A DNA stretch of 64,000 nucleotides from Metarhizobium sp017305935 (lineage in GTDB: Bacteria; Pseudomonadota; Alphaproteobacteria; Rhizobiales; Rhizobiaceae). Both the position numbers and the translations under genes were made by a program. Under the pieces are notes generated by a model, which saw only the letters and a program-made list of their open reading frames with translations, searched no databases and was not told where the DNA came from. The stretch covers positions 1 through 64,000 of the forward strand of contig NZ_JARRIR010000003.1 of NCBI RefSeq assembly GCF_029601685.1, given 5' to 3'. Of the stretch, positions 52,482 to 61,649 are shown one piece after another; position 1 is the stretch's first letter; every line of letters begins with the position of its first letter.

Positions 52482-54697
52482 GCCTTGTCCTCGATATCGT
52501 CTTCGTCGCCGATGTCCGTTTCGAAGGCGGCACCTCCACGGCATTGGCAACCGAAATCATCGCCGCCGCCCGCGCCGGCCTGCGCACCGGGCTGCTGGCG
52601 GTCAAGGGGCCGCTGCTCGGCCTGCCTTTTCCCATGCATCCCGATCTGCGTCGGCTGATCGACCACGGTTTTACCGAACGCATCGACCCTGACATGCCGG
52701 TCAGGGCCGGCATGGTGCAGATCCACCATCCGACGATCATCGAGAACCGGCCGGACCGGCGCATCGCCATCACCTGCGACGTGCTGTTGATCGTGCTGCA
52801 CCATCCGCTCTACGACGCCGCCAAACGCAGGCAATACGATCTCGAGCGCGTGGTGCGCCATGCGCAGGAGGCTTTCGGACGAATGCCGGTGCTCGCCCCC
52901 GTCAGCTCCGTCGTTCGCCACAGCCTGACCTGGACGCTGCCGCCTGACACCTCCGTGCTGGAAGAGGATTGGCCGAACCTGATCGACACCGACGACTGGC
53001 CGCGCCGGCCGGATCGCCCGGTGGGTTCTCCCATCGTCATCGGCCGCCATTCGCGCCCCGATCCGCTGAAATGGCCGTCGCGCGAGGAGGTGGGGCAGGT
53101 CTATCCGGTCGATGGCAAGCGTTATCGCATCCGTATCCTCGGCGCCGGCGATTATCTCGCGGCGAAATACGGCACTGTGCCGCACAATTGGGACATGCTG
53201 CCCTTCGCCTGGGAGGGTATCGCCGATTTCCTGGCGACGCTGGATTTTTACGTCTATTTCCACGATCCCGCCTGGTCGGAAGCGTTTGGGCGCACGATCC
53301 TGGAGGCGCTGGCCGTCGGGCTGGTGGTGGTCCTGCCGCCGCATTTCGAGCCGCTGTTCGGGGAGGCCGCGGTCTATACCGTCTCGGCCCATGTCGAGCG
53401 GGTCATCAACCGCTTCATCGACGATCCTGCGTTGTTTCGCGAGCAGGGGGAGCGGGCGCGAAAATTCGTCGAGACGCAGCATGGCGCCAGCCTTTATTCC
53501 GTCCGCATCGCGCGGGTGATGGCGCTGCTGGCGGAAACGCCCGCGCATGACAAGGCCCCGGTTCGGCCCGTGCCGCCGCTGCCGATGCGCAATGTGCTGT
53601 TCATGTCGTCGAACGGCATCGGCGTCGGCCATGTGGCGCAGCAGCTCGCCATCGCCAAGCGGCTGCCATTGCGCCTGAAACCGGTCTTCGCCACCATGTC
53701 CTATTCGATGCGGGCGGCGGTGGAGGCGGGATACCAGGCGCATTTCCTGCCGCATCACCGTATCCTCGATGCCACGCCCGACGACTGGAACGATGCGCTG
53801 GCGGAAGAGGTGTTCGAGTTGATCGCCCATCTCAACCCCGCCGTCTTCGCCTATGATGCGACGGCTGTGTTCGAAGGGGTGACGCGGGCGCTGGAGATGT
53901 TTCCCGGCCTGTTCAAGGTCTGGGTGCGGCGACCGCTCTGGCGCGAAAGCCATGCGGTCTTCCTGCAATTTGCCGATTGTTTCGATGCCATTGTCGAGCC
54001 TGGGGAACTCGCCGAGGATTTCGACCACGGGCCGACGGAAGCGTTCCGCAAGGAGGTGCTGCTGGTGCCACCGGTTCTGCATCTCGATCCCGCGGAGCGG
54101 ATGCGGCGCGAGGATGCGCGCGCCGCCCTCGACATCCCCGAGGATGCGCTGGTGGTTGCCGTGCAGCTCGGCTCCGGCGCCAATTTCGACATGACCGGCG
54201 TGCGCCGCCGGCTGATCGCGGAAGTCTTGCGCCATCCGCAGGCGCTGGTGCTGGAAATCCGCTCGCCGATCGCGGCGGAAGCGGAAACGGCGGAGACGCT
54301 CGGCGAACGACACCGCATCGTGTCGCTGTTCCCGAGTTTTCGCTACAGCCGCGCTTTCGACGCGGCGATTTCGGCCGCCGGCTACAATGCCTTCCACGAG
54401 CAGGTGCTGGGCGGCATCCCGACGCTGTTCGTGCCCAACGAGGCTGACGAGATGGACCTGCAGGTCAAGCGTGCCCGCTGGGCGGAGCTGACCGGTCATG
54501 GCTGGCTGCTGCGCCGCGATTTCGACCTGTCGCTTGCGCCCCGGCATATCGAACGGCTGCTCGATCCGGCCGAGCGCGCGACTATCGCAAAACGCTGCGC
54601 CGCCATCGCATGGGAAAACGGCGCCACCGAAATCGCCCGCTATCTCGAAGACCATGCCAGGCTGGTGCGCACCGACCGGGATGTGACCAGGCCATGA
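52478..54697 (+). CDS. Two-domain glycosyltransferase
   Basis: A 739-residue fusion. The first ~345 residues are GT4-like, with the nucleotide-sugar motif SEAFGRTILEALAVGLVVVLPPHFEPLFG. From about residue 370 a MurG/GT28-like domain begins (VLFMSSNGIGVGHVAQQLAIAKRLP, with the G-rich loop) and ends with NAFHEQVLGGIPTLFVPNEADEMDLQVKRA. The start overlaps the previous stop (ATGA). The second domain is paralogous to the next protein. Donor and acceptor are unknown. Confidence 0.75.
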   Translation: MSLVLDIVFVADVRFEGGTSTALATEIIAAARAGLRTGLLAVKGPLLGLPFPMHPDLRRLIDHGFTERIDPDMPVRAGMVQIHHPTIIENRPDRRIAITCDVLLIVLHHPLYDAAKRRQYDLERVVRHAQEAFGRMPVLAPVSSVVRHSLTWTLPPDTSVLEEDWPNLIDTDDWPRRPDRPVGSPIVIGRHSRPDPLKWPSREEVGQVYPVDGKRYRIRILGAGDYLAAKYGTVPHNWDMLPFAWEGIADFLATLDFYVYFHDPAWSEAFGRTILEALAVGLVVVLPPHFEPLFGEAAVYTVSAHVERVINRFIDDPALFREQGERARKFVETQHGASLYSVRIARVMALLAETPAHDKAPVRPVPPLPMRNVLFMSSNGIGVGHVAQQLAIAKRLPLRLKPVFATMSYSMRAAVEAGYQAHFLPHHRILDATPDDWNDALAEEVFELIAHLNPAVFAYDATAVFEGVTRALEMFPGLFKVWVRRPLWRESHAVFLQFADCFDAIVEPGELAEDFDHGPTEAFRKEVLLVPPVLHLDPAERMRREDARAALDIPEDALVVAVQLGSGANFDMTGVRRRLIAEVLRHPQALVLEIRSPIAAEAETAETLGERHRIVSLFPSFRYSRAFDAAISAAGYNAFHEQVLGGIPTLFVPNEADEMDLQVKRARWAELTGHGWLLRRDFDLSLAPRHIERLLDPAERATIAKRCAAIAWENGATEIARYLEDHARLVRTDRDVTRP

Positions 54698-55836
54698 CGG
54701 GCGAAACCCCCATCCGCTCGTTGCGCGACGACGCCCTGTTCGTTTCCGCCAACGGCATCGGCCAGGGACATCTGACGCGGCAACTGGCCGTGGCGCGCCG
54801 CCTGCCGACGGGCGTGACCGCCGCCTTCCTGACCATGAGCTACAGCGCCTCCATCGTCCGCGATCTCGGTTTTGCCGTGCATGTCCTGCCGCATCATCAT
54901 CTGACGGGCGAGGCGCCGGACGTCTGGAATGCGCGGCTGGCCGAGGAGATCGAACTGCTGCTCGATGCCCGCGCCAGCCGCACGCTGATCTATGACGTCA
55001 ATTTCGTCTTCGATGGCGTCATCGAGGTGTTGCGAAGACGGCGCGACCTGCGCTCGGTCTGGATCCGCCGCGCCATGTGGCCGCAGCACCACGCCGCCTA
55101 TCTCGGCGCCGGCGTGCATTTTTCAGAGATCGTCGAACCCGGCGAATTCGCCGAAAGCTATGACAACGGCCCGACGGTTCTGGCACGCGAGCGGGTGACG
55201 GCTGTTTCGCCGGTGCTGCTGCTCGATCCCGACGAACGCATGGAGCGCGAGGCGGCCCGCGCCGCGCTCGGCCTACCGCCCGAGGCGACCATCGTGCTGC
55301 TCGACATCGCCCGTGCCTCCAGCCAGGCGCTTTCGGAACGGCACCGGCAGATCGACGCGTTGCTCTCGCAGCATGGCGTTCATGCGGTGGAGTTGAATTC
55401 GGCCTTAGCGGCCGCCGCGGAGCGCACCAGCCACCGCCCCGGCCATAGCCGGTTGACGCTCTATCCGGCCTATCGCTTCAGCCGCGCCTTCGATGCGATG
55501 ATCGTCCGCGCCAGCTACAACACCTTCCACGAGAACATCGCAGGCGCCATCCCGACGCTGTTCGTGCCCGACGAGGCGGTGGACATGGACCGGCAGGTGG
55601 ACAGGGCGCGTTTCGCGGCGGATAATGGGCTTGGCCTGCTCTGCCGCCTCGATGCGCCGGAAGCAGGGATGCGGGCGGCAGTCGCGACGCTGCTTGATGC
55701 GGATGCACGGGCGCGGTTGACGGCGGCTTGCGCGGCTTTTGTCGCCGAGCGCGGCGGGTGGCAAAATGGCGCAGATGATGTCGCGGGCATGATCATGCCG
55801 CCCTCAGTGCAGGAGCGTCTGCGGCCCGTGAAATGA
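54694..55836 (+). CDS. MurG-like glycosyltransferase
   Basis: A 380-residue GT-B enzyme: FVSANGIGQGHLTRQLAVARRLP at the N-terminus and SYNTFHENIAGAIPTLFVPDEAVDMDRQVDRA in the C-terminal donor domain. It is clearly related to the C-terminal half of the preceding protein, suggesting duplication. ATGA overlap with that gene. Substrate unknown; it probably acts in the same glycan assembly. Confidence 0.75.
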   Translation: MTGETPIRSLRDDALFVSANGIGQGHLTRQLAVARRLPTGVTAAFLTMSYSASIVRDLGFAVHVLPHHHLTGEAPDVWNARLAEEIELLLDARASRTLIYDVNFVFDGVIEVLRRRRDLRSVWIRRAMWPQHHAAYLGAGVHFSEIVEPGEFAESYDNGPTVLARERVTAVSPVLLLDPDERMEREAARAALGLPPEATIVLLDIARASSQALSERHRQIDALLSQHGVHAVELNSALAAAAERTSHRPGHSRLTLYPAYRFSRAFDAMIVRASYNTFHENIAGAIPTLFVPDEAVDMDRQVDRARFAADNGLGLLCRLDAPEAGMRAAVATLLDADARARLTAACAAFVAERGGWQNGADDVAGMIMPPSVQERLRPVK

Positions 55837-55850
55837 AGCCCTGCCGAAAA

Positions 55851-55877
55851 CCCCTTCTCTCCTTGGGGGCGAAGGGG
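55851..55877. repeat. Short palindromic element (REP-like)
   Basis: CCCCTTC (55851-55857) / GAAGGGG (55871-55877), a reduced relative of the CCTTCTCCC palindromes, in the 132-bp gap between the glycosyltransferase and radical SAM genes. Confidence 0.55.
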
Positions 55878-55968
55878 GAACGGCGTCTTAAATCGATTTG
55901 CGACTGTCCTGCCGTTGGGAGGGAGGTTGCTGCATCGATGTCTGGAACAGGAGGCGTAGAAAAGATCC

Positions 55969-57222
55969 ATGCCATTGCCGGACAGCCTCTGTCTGATGCC
56001 CTGGATCCACGCGCATGTGGATGCGCAGGGCCTGCGTGGCCTCTGCTGCATGGACATGCGTCGCTTCGATGGCCCCGTGCATAACCATTCCGTCGAGGAT
56101 TACTGGAATGGCGAGGAGATGCGGGCGATCCGCCGGCAGATGATATCAGGGCGCCTGCCGCCGCGTTGCGCTGCCTGCAAGGGCGACGGCAACCGGGCGT
56201 TGAGCCTCAAGGACGAGGTGACCGCCCGCTGGCCGGATTGGGCCGAGATCGTCGTCGGCGAGACGGCGGAAGACGGCAGCACGACGCTGCGCCCCTTCAC
56301 CTTCGATTACCGCAACTCCGTCTGCAATCTCAAATGCCGCACCTGCGGCCCGCATTCCTCCACCACCTCCGAAGCCGAGGCCCGTGCCGTCGAGGCCATC
56401 GGCGCCATCGAGCGCGATGCCGGTCGCTGGGACCAGGCCTATCGCGCCAAGCGCGACGCCGGCCATGACAGCGCTCGCAACGAGTTGGTCGCCGCCGCCC
56501 GGCAAGGACGCATCCGCCAGCTTTATTGGGCCGGCGGCGAACCGCTGTTCGATGCCACCCATTGGGAGGTAATGAACGCGCTTGTCGAGGGCGGCCATGC
56601 GCAGAATGTCGATGTCGCCTATAACAGCAATCTCACCCTGCTCTCCTTCAAGGGGCAGGGGGTGGAAGACCTGTGGCCGCGCTTCCGCTCCGTGCATGTG
56701 CAGGCCTCGGTCGACGGCCTCGGCAAGGCCGGCGAATATATCCGCAGCGGCTTCCGCACCGAGACTTTCGTCCGTCATGTCGATACCCTGCGCGATCTCA
56801 CGCGCGAGGTGCCGGCCATCCGGCTGACGCTGGATGTCACAGTCACCTCGCTCGGCCTGCTGTATCTCGGCGATCTCATGCAGTTTTCCGTGGAGCGGCG
56901 GCTGGAGACGACGGCCAAGCTGATGGCGCCGCGCCGCATCAATTATTACCTCGCCGTCGATGCCCTGCCGCCGGAGGTGGCGCGCGACTGGTCGGACCGT
57001 TGGATGACATGGATCCTGCGCCATGATCATGAGGGGCTGCTCGGCAGCGTCTATGACGTGCTGCTGCACCATCGCAAGCGCGAGGTGAGGCCCGATCCGG
57101 CGCTGCTTTCGCAGTCGGCCCACACGATCGCCGCTTTCGAGGCGGCGCGCAAGGAGGCCGGCCTGTTCCGGCAGCTCTGCGCCGTCGATGCGCGTCTGAA
57201 GGATTTTGCGGTTCCGGCGTGA
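55969..57222 (+). CDS. Twitch-domain radical SAM protein
   Basis: A 417-residue protein. The radical SAM cluster motif is CNLKCRTC near residue 117, later than usual. It is preceded by an N-terminal cysteine-containing domain (CLMPWIHAHVDAQGLRGLCC, CAACKG) that could bind an auxiliary cluster, as in SPASM/twitch enzymes. YWAGGEPLF matches the GGEP SAM-binding motif and VQASVDG follows. It sits at the end of a glycan operon, so the substrate may be a sugar nucleotide, glycan or peptide; not determined. Confidence 0.78.
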   Translation: MPLPDSLCLMPWIHAHVDAQGLRGLCCMDMRRFDGPVHNHSVEDYWNGEEMRAIRRQMISGRLPPRCAACKGDGNRALSLKDEVTARWPDWAEIVVGETAEDGSTTLRPFTFDYRNSVCNLKCRTCGPHSSTTSEAEARAVEAIGAIERDAGRWDQAYRAKRDAGHDSARNELVAAARQGRIRQLYWAGGEPLFDATHWEVMNALVEGGHAQNVDVAYNSNLTLLSFKGQGVEDLWPRFRSVHVQASVDGLGKAGEYIRSGFRTETFVRHVDTLRDLTREVPAIRLTLDVTVTSLGLLYLGDLMQFSVERRLETTAKLMAPRRINYYLAVDALPPEVARDWSDRWMTWILRHDHEGLLGSVYDVLLHHRKREVRPDPALLSQSAHTIAAFEAARKEAGLFRQLCAVDARLKDFAVPA

Positions 57223-57321
57223 ACGGCCAGGACAATTGCCTTGAATTTCCGGCAAACTGGTCGCAAGACTTGATGGCTGGAAAGAAAAGGCCCGGTTCCA
57301 ATCTGCTGAAAGGCGTGGGAC

Positions 57322-59397
57322 ATGCTTCGATCGATCGTTCTTGCCGCCTGTCTTGTCTTCCTCGCCGGCCCGCTCCGGGCGGAAAACCGCATTGCGCTGG
57401 TCATCGGCAATGGCGGATACCAGCAGCTCGCGCGCCTGCCGAATGCGGTCAGCGATGCGCAACTGATCGACAAGTCGCTGACCTCGGTCGGCTTCAAGAC
57501 CATCCTCATCACCGATGGCACCCGCCAGCAGATGGTGCAATCCATGAAGACTTTCATGGAGGCGGTGACGCCGGAGACCAGCGTGCTGGTCTATTATGCC
57601 GGACACGGCATCCAGTTCGGCGAGGAGAATTACCTGATCCCCACCGACAGCCAGCTATCCTCGGCCTCCGACCTGCCGCTGGAAGCCTTTTCGCTGCGCA
57701 TGATCACCGAACAGCTCGAGCGCGCCCATCCGCGCATCGCCATCCTCGTGCTCGATGCCTGCCGCAACAATCCCTTGAAACGGAAAGGCGCGGCGCGCGC
57801 CGGCGAGGACCAGCCGGCGCCCGGTCTTGCCAAGGCGACGGGGCCGCTCGGCACCTTCATCGCCTTCGCCACCGCCCCCGGCCAGGTGGCGACCGATGGC
57901 GCCAAGGGCAACAGCCCCTTCACCCGGGCATTGGCCGACCTGATGACCGCCCCTGGTCTGCCCATCGAGCAGGTGTTCAAGCGGGTGCGCGAGCGCGTGA
58001 TCGACCAGACCTTCGGCAAGCAGGTGCCCTGGGACAATTCCTCGCTGACCCGCGACTTCTTCTTCGTCGAGGCCTTTGCCGGCCTGCCGAAATTTAACCC
58101 CGAGGCCAGCGCCGACGCCCAGGCCTGGCAGGTGGCCGCCAACGAGGACATCGCGACCTCCTACGAGACCTACCTGAAATCCTATCCGCAGGGGCTGTTT
58201 GCCGATCTGGCGCAGATGCGGCTCGATTCCTTCCGCCAGGACGTCAAGCCGAAGGCGGAGCAGCAGGTGGCGTCGCTGGCGCGCGACCGCAAGATCAACG
58301 CCTCCGACGACCTGACCACCTGGAACGCCATTCCCGAAAAGGGCCGGCCGGAGCAGTATCGCGATTACCTCGAAAAATTTCCGGACGGCGTGTTTTCCAA
58401 GCTGGCGCGGCTGCGGCTGGAAGATGCCTCGCGCTCCAACCTTTCGGAAATGACCAGCATCACCACCAAGATCACCCCGAATTACGAGGAGTTCGCGGAA
58501 AACCCGCTCTATCCCGAAATCACCGATTGCGACCGCGAGGCCGGGCATGTGCAGGAAATCGCCGATCCCTCGGTGGGTGTCTATTTCAAGCAGATCGTGC
58601 CTGAGCGAGCGGTGCCGGCCTGCCTGAGCGCCCTGAAACAATATCCCGACAGCCTGCGCATCCTGATGAATTACGGCCGGGCGATCGATGCCGCCGGTCG
58701 CCATGACGAGGCGCGCGAGATCTACAAATCGGGCGCCGCCGCCGGTTTCCCCATCGCCTTCCGCTCGCTCGGCGACGTCTATCGCGACGGGCGCGGCATC
58801 GAGAAGAACCTCAACGAGGCCCGCTACTGGTATGTGCTGGGCGCTGCAAAGAAGAACGTCTTCGCCGAATTCAACCTCGCGGTCATCTATGAGAACGGCA
58901 TGGGCGTCGAGGCCAATCCGCAGAAGGCGGCCTATTGGCTGTGGCGCGCCGCCAAACAGGGCTTTGCCCCAGCCATGGAAAAGCTCTCCGCCTATTATCT
59001 CGATGGCAAGGTGCTGACCAAAGACCCTGTGCAGGCCGAACTTCTGCTGCAGGGCGCCTCGGAAATGGGCCATATCTATGCCGAATACCAGCTCGGCAAT
59101 CTCTATGTCGACGGCAATCTGCTCAAGCGCGATCCCGATGCCGGCCTGCGCTGGATCACCCAGGCCGCCCGCCAGGGCTATAACGAAGCGCAATATCGGC
59201 TCGGCACGCTCTATAAAGATGGTGTCGGCGTGAAGAAGGATCCGGCCGCCGCGCTCAACTGGTTCACGCTCGCTCGGGCGAACGGATTGGAGAAGGCCGG
59301 CGAACCGGCGGATGCGCTGGCGAAGTCACTTGGCAAAAGCGCCTCGCGCAAGGCCAAGCAGTTCGCCATGGAATTTAAACCGGTCGTTGTAAAGTAA
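57322..59397 (+). CDS. Secreted caspase-like protease with SEL1 repeats
   Basis: A 691-residue protein with a signal peptide (MLRSIVLAACLVFLAGPLRA). A caspase p20-like domain follows (RIALVIGNGGYQQLARLPN) with catalytic His95 in YYAGHG and Cys147 in LDACRNN. The middle part has TPR-like spacing, and the C-terminus carries four or more SEL1 repeats (GRGIEKNLNEARYWYVLGA, GMGVEANPQKAAYWLWRAA, GNLLKRDPDAGLRWITQAA, GVGVKKDPAAALNWFTLA). It would be periplasmic. It precedes an OmpA-like protein and a T6SS locus. The target is unknown. Confidence 0.85.
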   Translation: MLRSIVLAACLVFLAGPLRAENRIALVIGNGGYQQLARLPNAVSDAQLIDKSLTSVGFKTILITDGTRQQMVQSMKTFMEAVTPETSVLVYYAGHGIQFGEENYLIPTDSQLSSASDLPLEAFSLRMITEQLERAHPRIAILVLDACRNNPLKRKGAARAGEDQPAPGLAKATGPLGTFIAFATAPGQVATDGAKGNSPFTRALADLMTAPGLPIEQVFKRVRERVIDQTFGKQVPWDNSSLTRDFFFVEAFAGLPKFNPEASADAQAWQVAANEDIATSYETYLKSYPQGLFADLAQMRLDSFRQDVKPKAEQQVASLARDRKINASDDLTTWNAIPEKGRPEQYRDYLEKFPDGVFSKLARLRLEDASRSNLSEMTSITTKITPNYEEFAENPLYPEITDCDREAGHVQEIADPSVGVYFKQIVPERAVPACLSALKQYPDSLRILMNYGRAIDAAGRHDEAREIYKSGAAAGFPIAFRSLGDVYRDGRGIEKNLNEARYWYVLGAAKKNVFAEFNLAVIYENGMGVEANPQKAAYWLWRAAKQGFAPAMEKLSAYYLDGKVLTKDPVQAELLLQGASEMGHIYAEYQLGNLYVDGNLLKRDPDAGLRWITQAARQGYNEAQYRLGTLYKDGVGVKKDPAAALNWFTLARANGLEKAGEPADALAKSLGKSASRKAKQFAMEFKPVVVK

Positions 59398-59413
59398 TCA
59401 CCCGAACGGGTGA
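59398..59413. terminator. Hairpin after the caspase gene
   Basis: TCACCC GAAC GGGTGA, a perfect 6-bp stem starting directly after the stop codon. There is no strong U-tract, so termination is possible but not certain. Confidence 0.4.
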
Positions 59414-59522
59414 GTAAAACCGGTCGCTTCGAGCGGAGAATACCAGGCCGGGCAGAATATGAATCTTGACTGAAACAAGGCAGACCGGTAGGTTTGTGAT
59501 CAAGTGCCTGGAGGGTGTTGCT

Positions 59523-60053
59523 ATGCGTCAATGGCTATACTGTCTCGCAGTGTTAGGACTATTTTCCGTTCCGCAGGCCGGCGTTGCGCAATCGGCGACG
59601 ACGGCCGGCTATTCCCGCGACGATGTCGTCAACTTCCTGATCGAGCAGGCCGATCTCGGCCAATCGCGTGCCGTGTGCATGGGTACGAAATCCGAATGCG
59701 CGGCCAAGACGAAGCCCAAGGGTTTCGACATGCTGCTGACTTTCGACCTGGATTCGGCCAGGCTCAGCGAAGCGGCGCAGAAGAACCTCGACATCATCTC
59801 GCAGGCGCTGATCGACGGCCGCCTCAAAGCCGCGAAATTCCGCGTCGAAGGTCATACCGACGCCCGTGGCGGCGACAAGTACAACATGGCGCTCTCGACC
59901 GAGCGCGCCGATGCGGTGGTGAGCTATCTGGAGAAGAAGCAGGTTCCCGCCGACCGCCTGCAGGCCATCGGCTTCGGCAAGAGCGTGCCCCGCACCAGCA
60001 ACCCCTTCGACCCGGAAAACCGCCGGGTGGAGCTGAAGCTGTCGACGGAGTGA
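59523..60053 (+). CDS. OmpA-family peptidoglycan-binding protein
   Basis: A 176-residue exported protein with signal peptide MRQWLYCLAVLGLFSVPQAG (cleavage after GVAQ). The C-terminal OmpA domain has DLDSARLSEAAQKNLDIISQAL, FRVEGHTDARGGDKYNMALSTERADAVVSYL and NRRVELKL, which bind peptidoglycan. GGAGGG precedes ATG 59523. Directly ahead of the T6SS genes, it could anchor that apparatus as TagL-type proteins do, but it lacks a membrane-spanning TssL domain. Confidence 0.82.
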   Translation: MRQWLYCLAVLGLFSVPQAGVAQSATTAGYSRDDVVNFLIEQADLGQSRAVCMGTKSECAAKTKPKGFDMLLTFDLDSARLSEAAQKNLDIISQALIDGRLKAAKFRVEGHTDARGGDKYNMALSTERADAVVSYLEKKQVPADRLQAIGFGKSVPRTSNPFDPENRRVELKLSTE

Positions 60054-60105
60054 TTTGAACAGGCGCCGGCGAATGTTTTTGGAATGAGGCTTTGGCCCCA
60101 AAACA

Positions 60106-60127
60106 CCTTCTCCCTCGGGGCAGAAGG
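60106..60127. repeat. Short palindromic element (REP-like)
   Basis: CCTTCT (60106-60111) / AGAAGG (60122-60127) with CCCTCGGGG in the centre, another member of the window's palindrome family, between the OmpA-like and tssA genes. Confidence 0.5.
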
Positions 60128-60244
60128 CAAGGAGCGGCATCGATATGCGCTCCCGGCTGCGCGTTGGGAGATGATGATGAAGACCGCGTCAGCCACAAAA
60201 GACGCGGCGAATGTGTGTTTCTCCGCGTGCGAAACGAGCCGGCC

Positions 60245-61576
60245 ATGGATATCGACGGTCTTCTTTCCCCGATCAATGACGAGGCCCCTTGCGGGCCCGA
60301 CCTCGATGGCGACGGCGACAACGATTATTTCAACTACACCCTTGCCGCAGAAAGCCGCCTGCCGGAAACCTTCTTCAATTTCAAGACCGAGAAGATCTTC
60401 GACCGGACCACCATCAAGCTGGACGACGAAAGGCGCAAGCTCAACGAATTGCTCGGCCGCTCGCGCGACCTGCGTCTTCTGGTGCTGATGGCGCAGTTTT
60501 ATGCCAGCGCCGGCGATTTTTTCGGATTTTGCCGGACAATCGACACGGTCGCGGGGCTGCTTTCCAGATACTGGCTCGACGTCCATCCGCAGGCGCAGGA
60601 TGGCGATCTGGAAATGCGGCGCGTGGCGCTGGAAGGGCTGAACGACCGCGCCAAGGTGGTGATGCCGCTCATCCATGCGCAGCTTTTCGCCGATCGCCGT
60701 GCCGGCGCGGTCTCGCTGCGCGCCTGGCAGGTGGCCCAGAGGCCGGAAATTGCCTACAGGGACGAGGAAAAGCCGAATCCCGCGCTGTTGCGCGAAGCGT
60801 TTTCCGTCGCCGAAAACCGCGTCGGCGTCAATGCGGCCTTCGAGGCCGTCAATGGCGCCAATCGGCGGCTTGGCGAGATCCGCGGCCGCTTCCAGAGCGA
60901 GGGCGCCTTCGAACAGGCGCCGGTTTTCGACGAGCTCCTGACGACCCTTGCCGATATTGGCAAGCTGCTGATCGACAATGCCCCGCATCTGCAGGCGGTT
61001 GCCGCCGCTGCGCCGGAGCCGCCACCCGAGCCTTCCCCGGCGGAAACGTCCGTCGCGCCGGCGGCATTCCCAGCTCCCGTCCGGCCGCCATCCGCAGCGG
61101 GCATCCACAGCCATCGCGAGGCGCGCGCCGCGCTTTCGGCGCTGGAAACCTATTTCGCCGAAAACGAGCCGTCTTCTCCGGCGCTGATCCTCGTTCACCA
61201 GGCGCGGCTGCTGATCGGCAGGCCGCTGGTCGAGGCGCTCGCGGCGCTGGCGCCGGCGCAGGCCGGCGGCGCGATGCTGATGGTCGATCCCGCCTCCGGC
61301 TTCTGCCTCGACATGGAACGGATGAAGCAACTGACCGTCGCCGTTCCCGCCGAGGACGGCGCCGGCCCGGGCATCCTGCGGCGACTGGCGGGGCCAGAGC
61401 CCGGGATGCGCGACCGGGGCGAGGCGCTGGCGGCCATGCTCGGCATCGAAGAGTTTCTGGCTGCAAGGGAGCCGTCCAGCCCGGTCACCATGCTTCTTTC
61501 GCGTGCACGCGCCATGATGGGCAGCAACTTTCCGGCATTGCTTCGGGAATTGCTTCAGGAGGAGAAGAAATCCTGA
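60245..61576 (+). CDS. tssA: Type VI secretion protein TssA
   Basis: A 443-residue cytosolic sheath/baseplate-assembly protein. The ImpA N-terminal domain is obvious: LLSPINDEAPCGPDLDGDGD, then DLRLLVLMAQFYASAGDFFGF and LLSRYWLDVHPQ. A Pro/Ala-rich linker near residues 260-295 leads to a C-terminal helical region (SPVTMLLSRARAMMGSNFPALLRELL). ATG 60245 opens the conserved domain; frames upstream are not conserved. It leads the tss genes in the same direction. Confidence 0.88.
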   Translation: MDIDGLLSPINDEAPCGPDLDGDGDNDYFNYTLAAESRLPETFFNFKTEKIFDRTTIKLDDERRKLNELLGRSRDLRLLVLMAQFYASAGDFFGFCRTIDTVAGLLSRYWLDVHPQAQDGDLEMRRVALEGLNDRAKVVMPLIHAQLFADRRAGAVSLRAWQVAQRPEIAYRDEEKPNPALLREAFSVAENRVGVNAAFEAVNGANRRLGEIRGRFQSEGAFEQAPVFDELLTTLADIGKLLIDNAPHLQAVAAAAPEPPPEPSPAETSVAPAAFPAPVRPPSAAGIHSHREARAALSALETYFAENEPSSPALILVHQARLLIGRPLVEALAALAPAQAGGAMLMVDPASGFCLDMERMKQLTVAVPAEDGAGPGILRRLAGPEPGMRDRGEALAAMLGIEEFLAAREPSSPVTMLLSRARAMMGSNFPALLRELLQEEKKS

Positions 61577-61649
61577 TGCCTGCTCTATTGGATTATTTGA
61601 CAAACGGAACGCATTCTGAGCTTCTATCAAGAGGCGAATGGAGGAAGAC

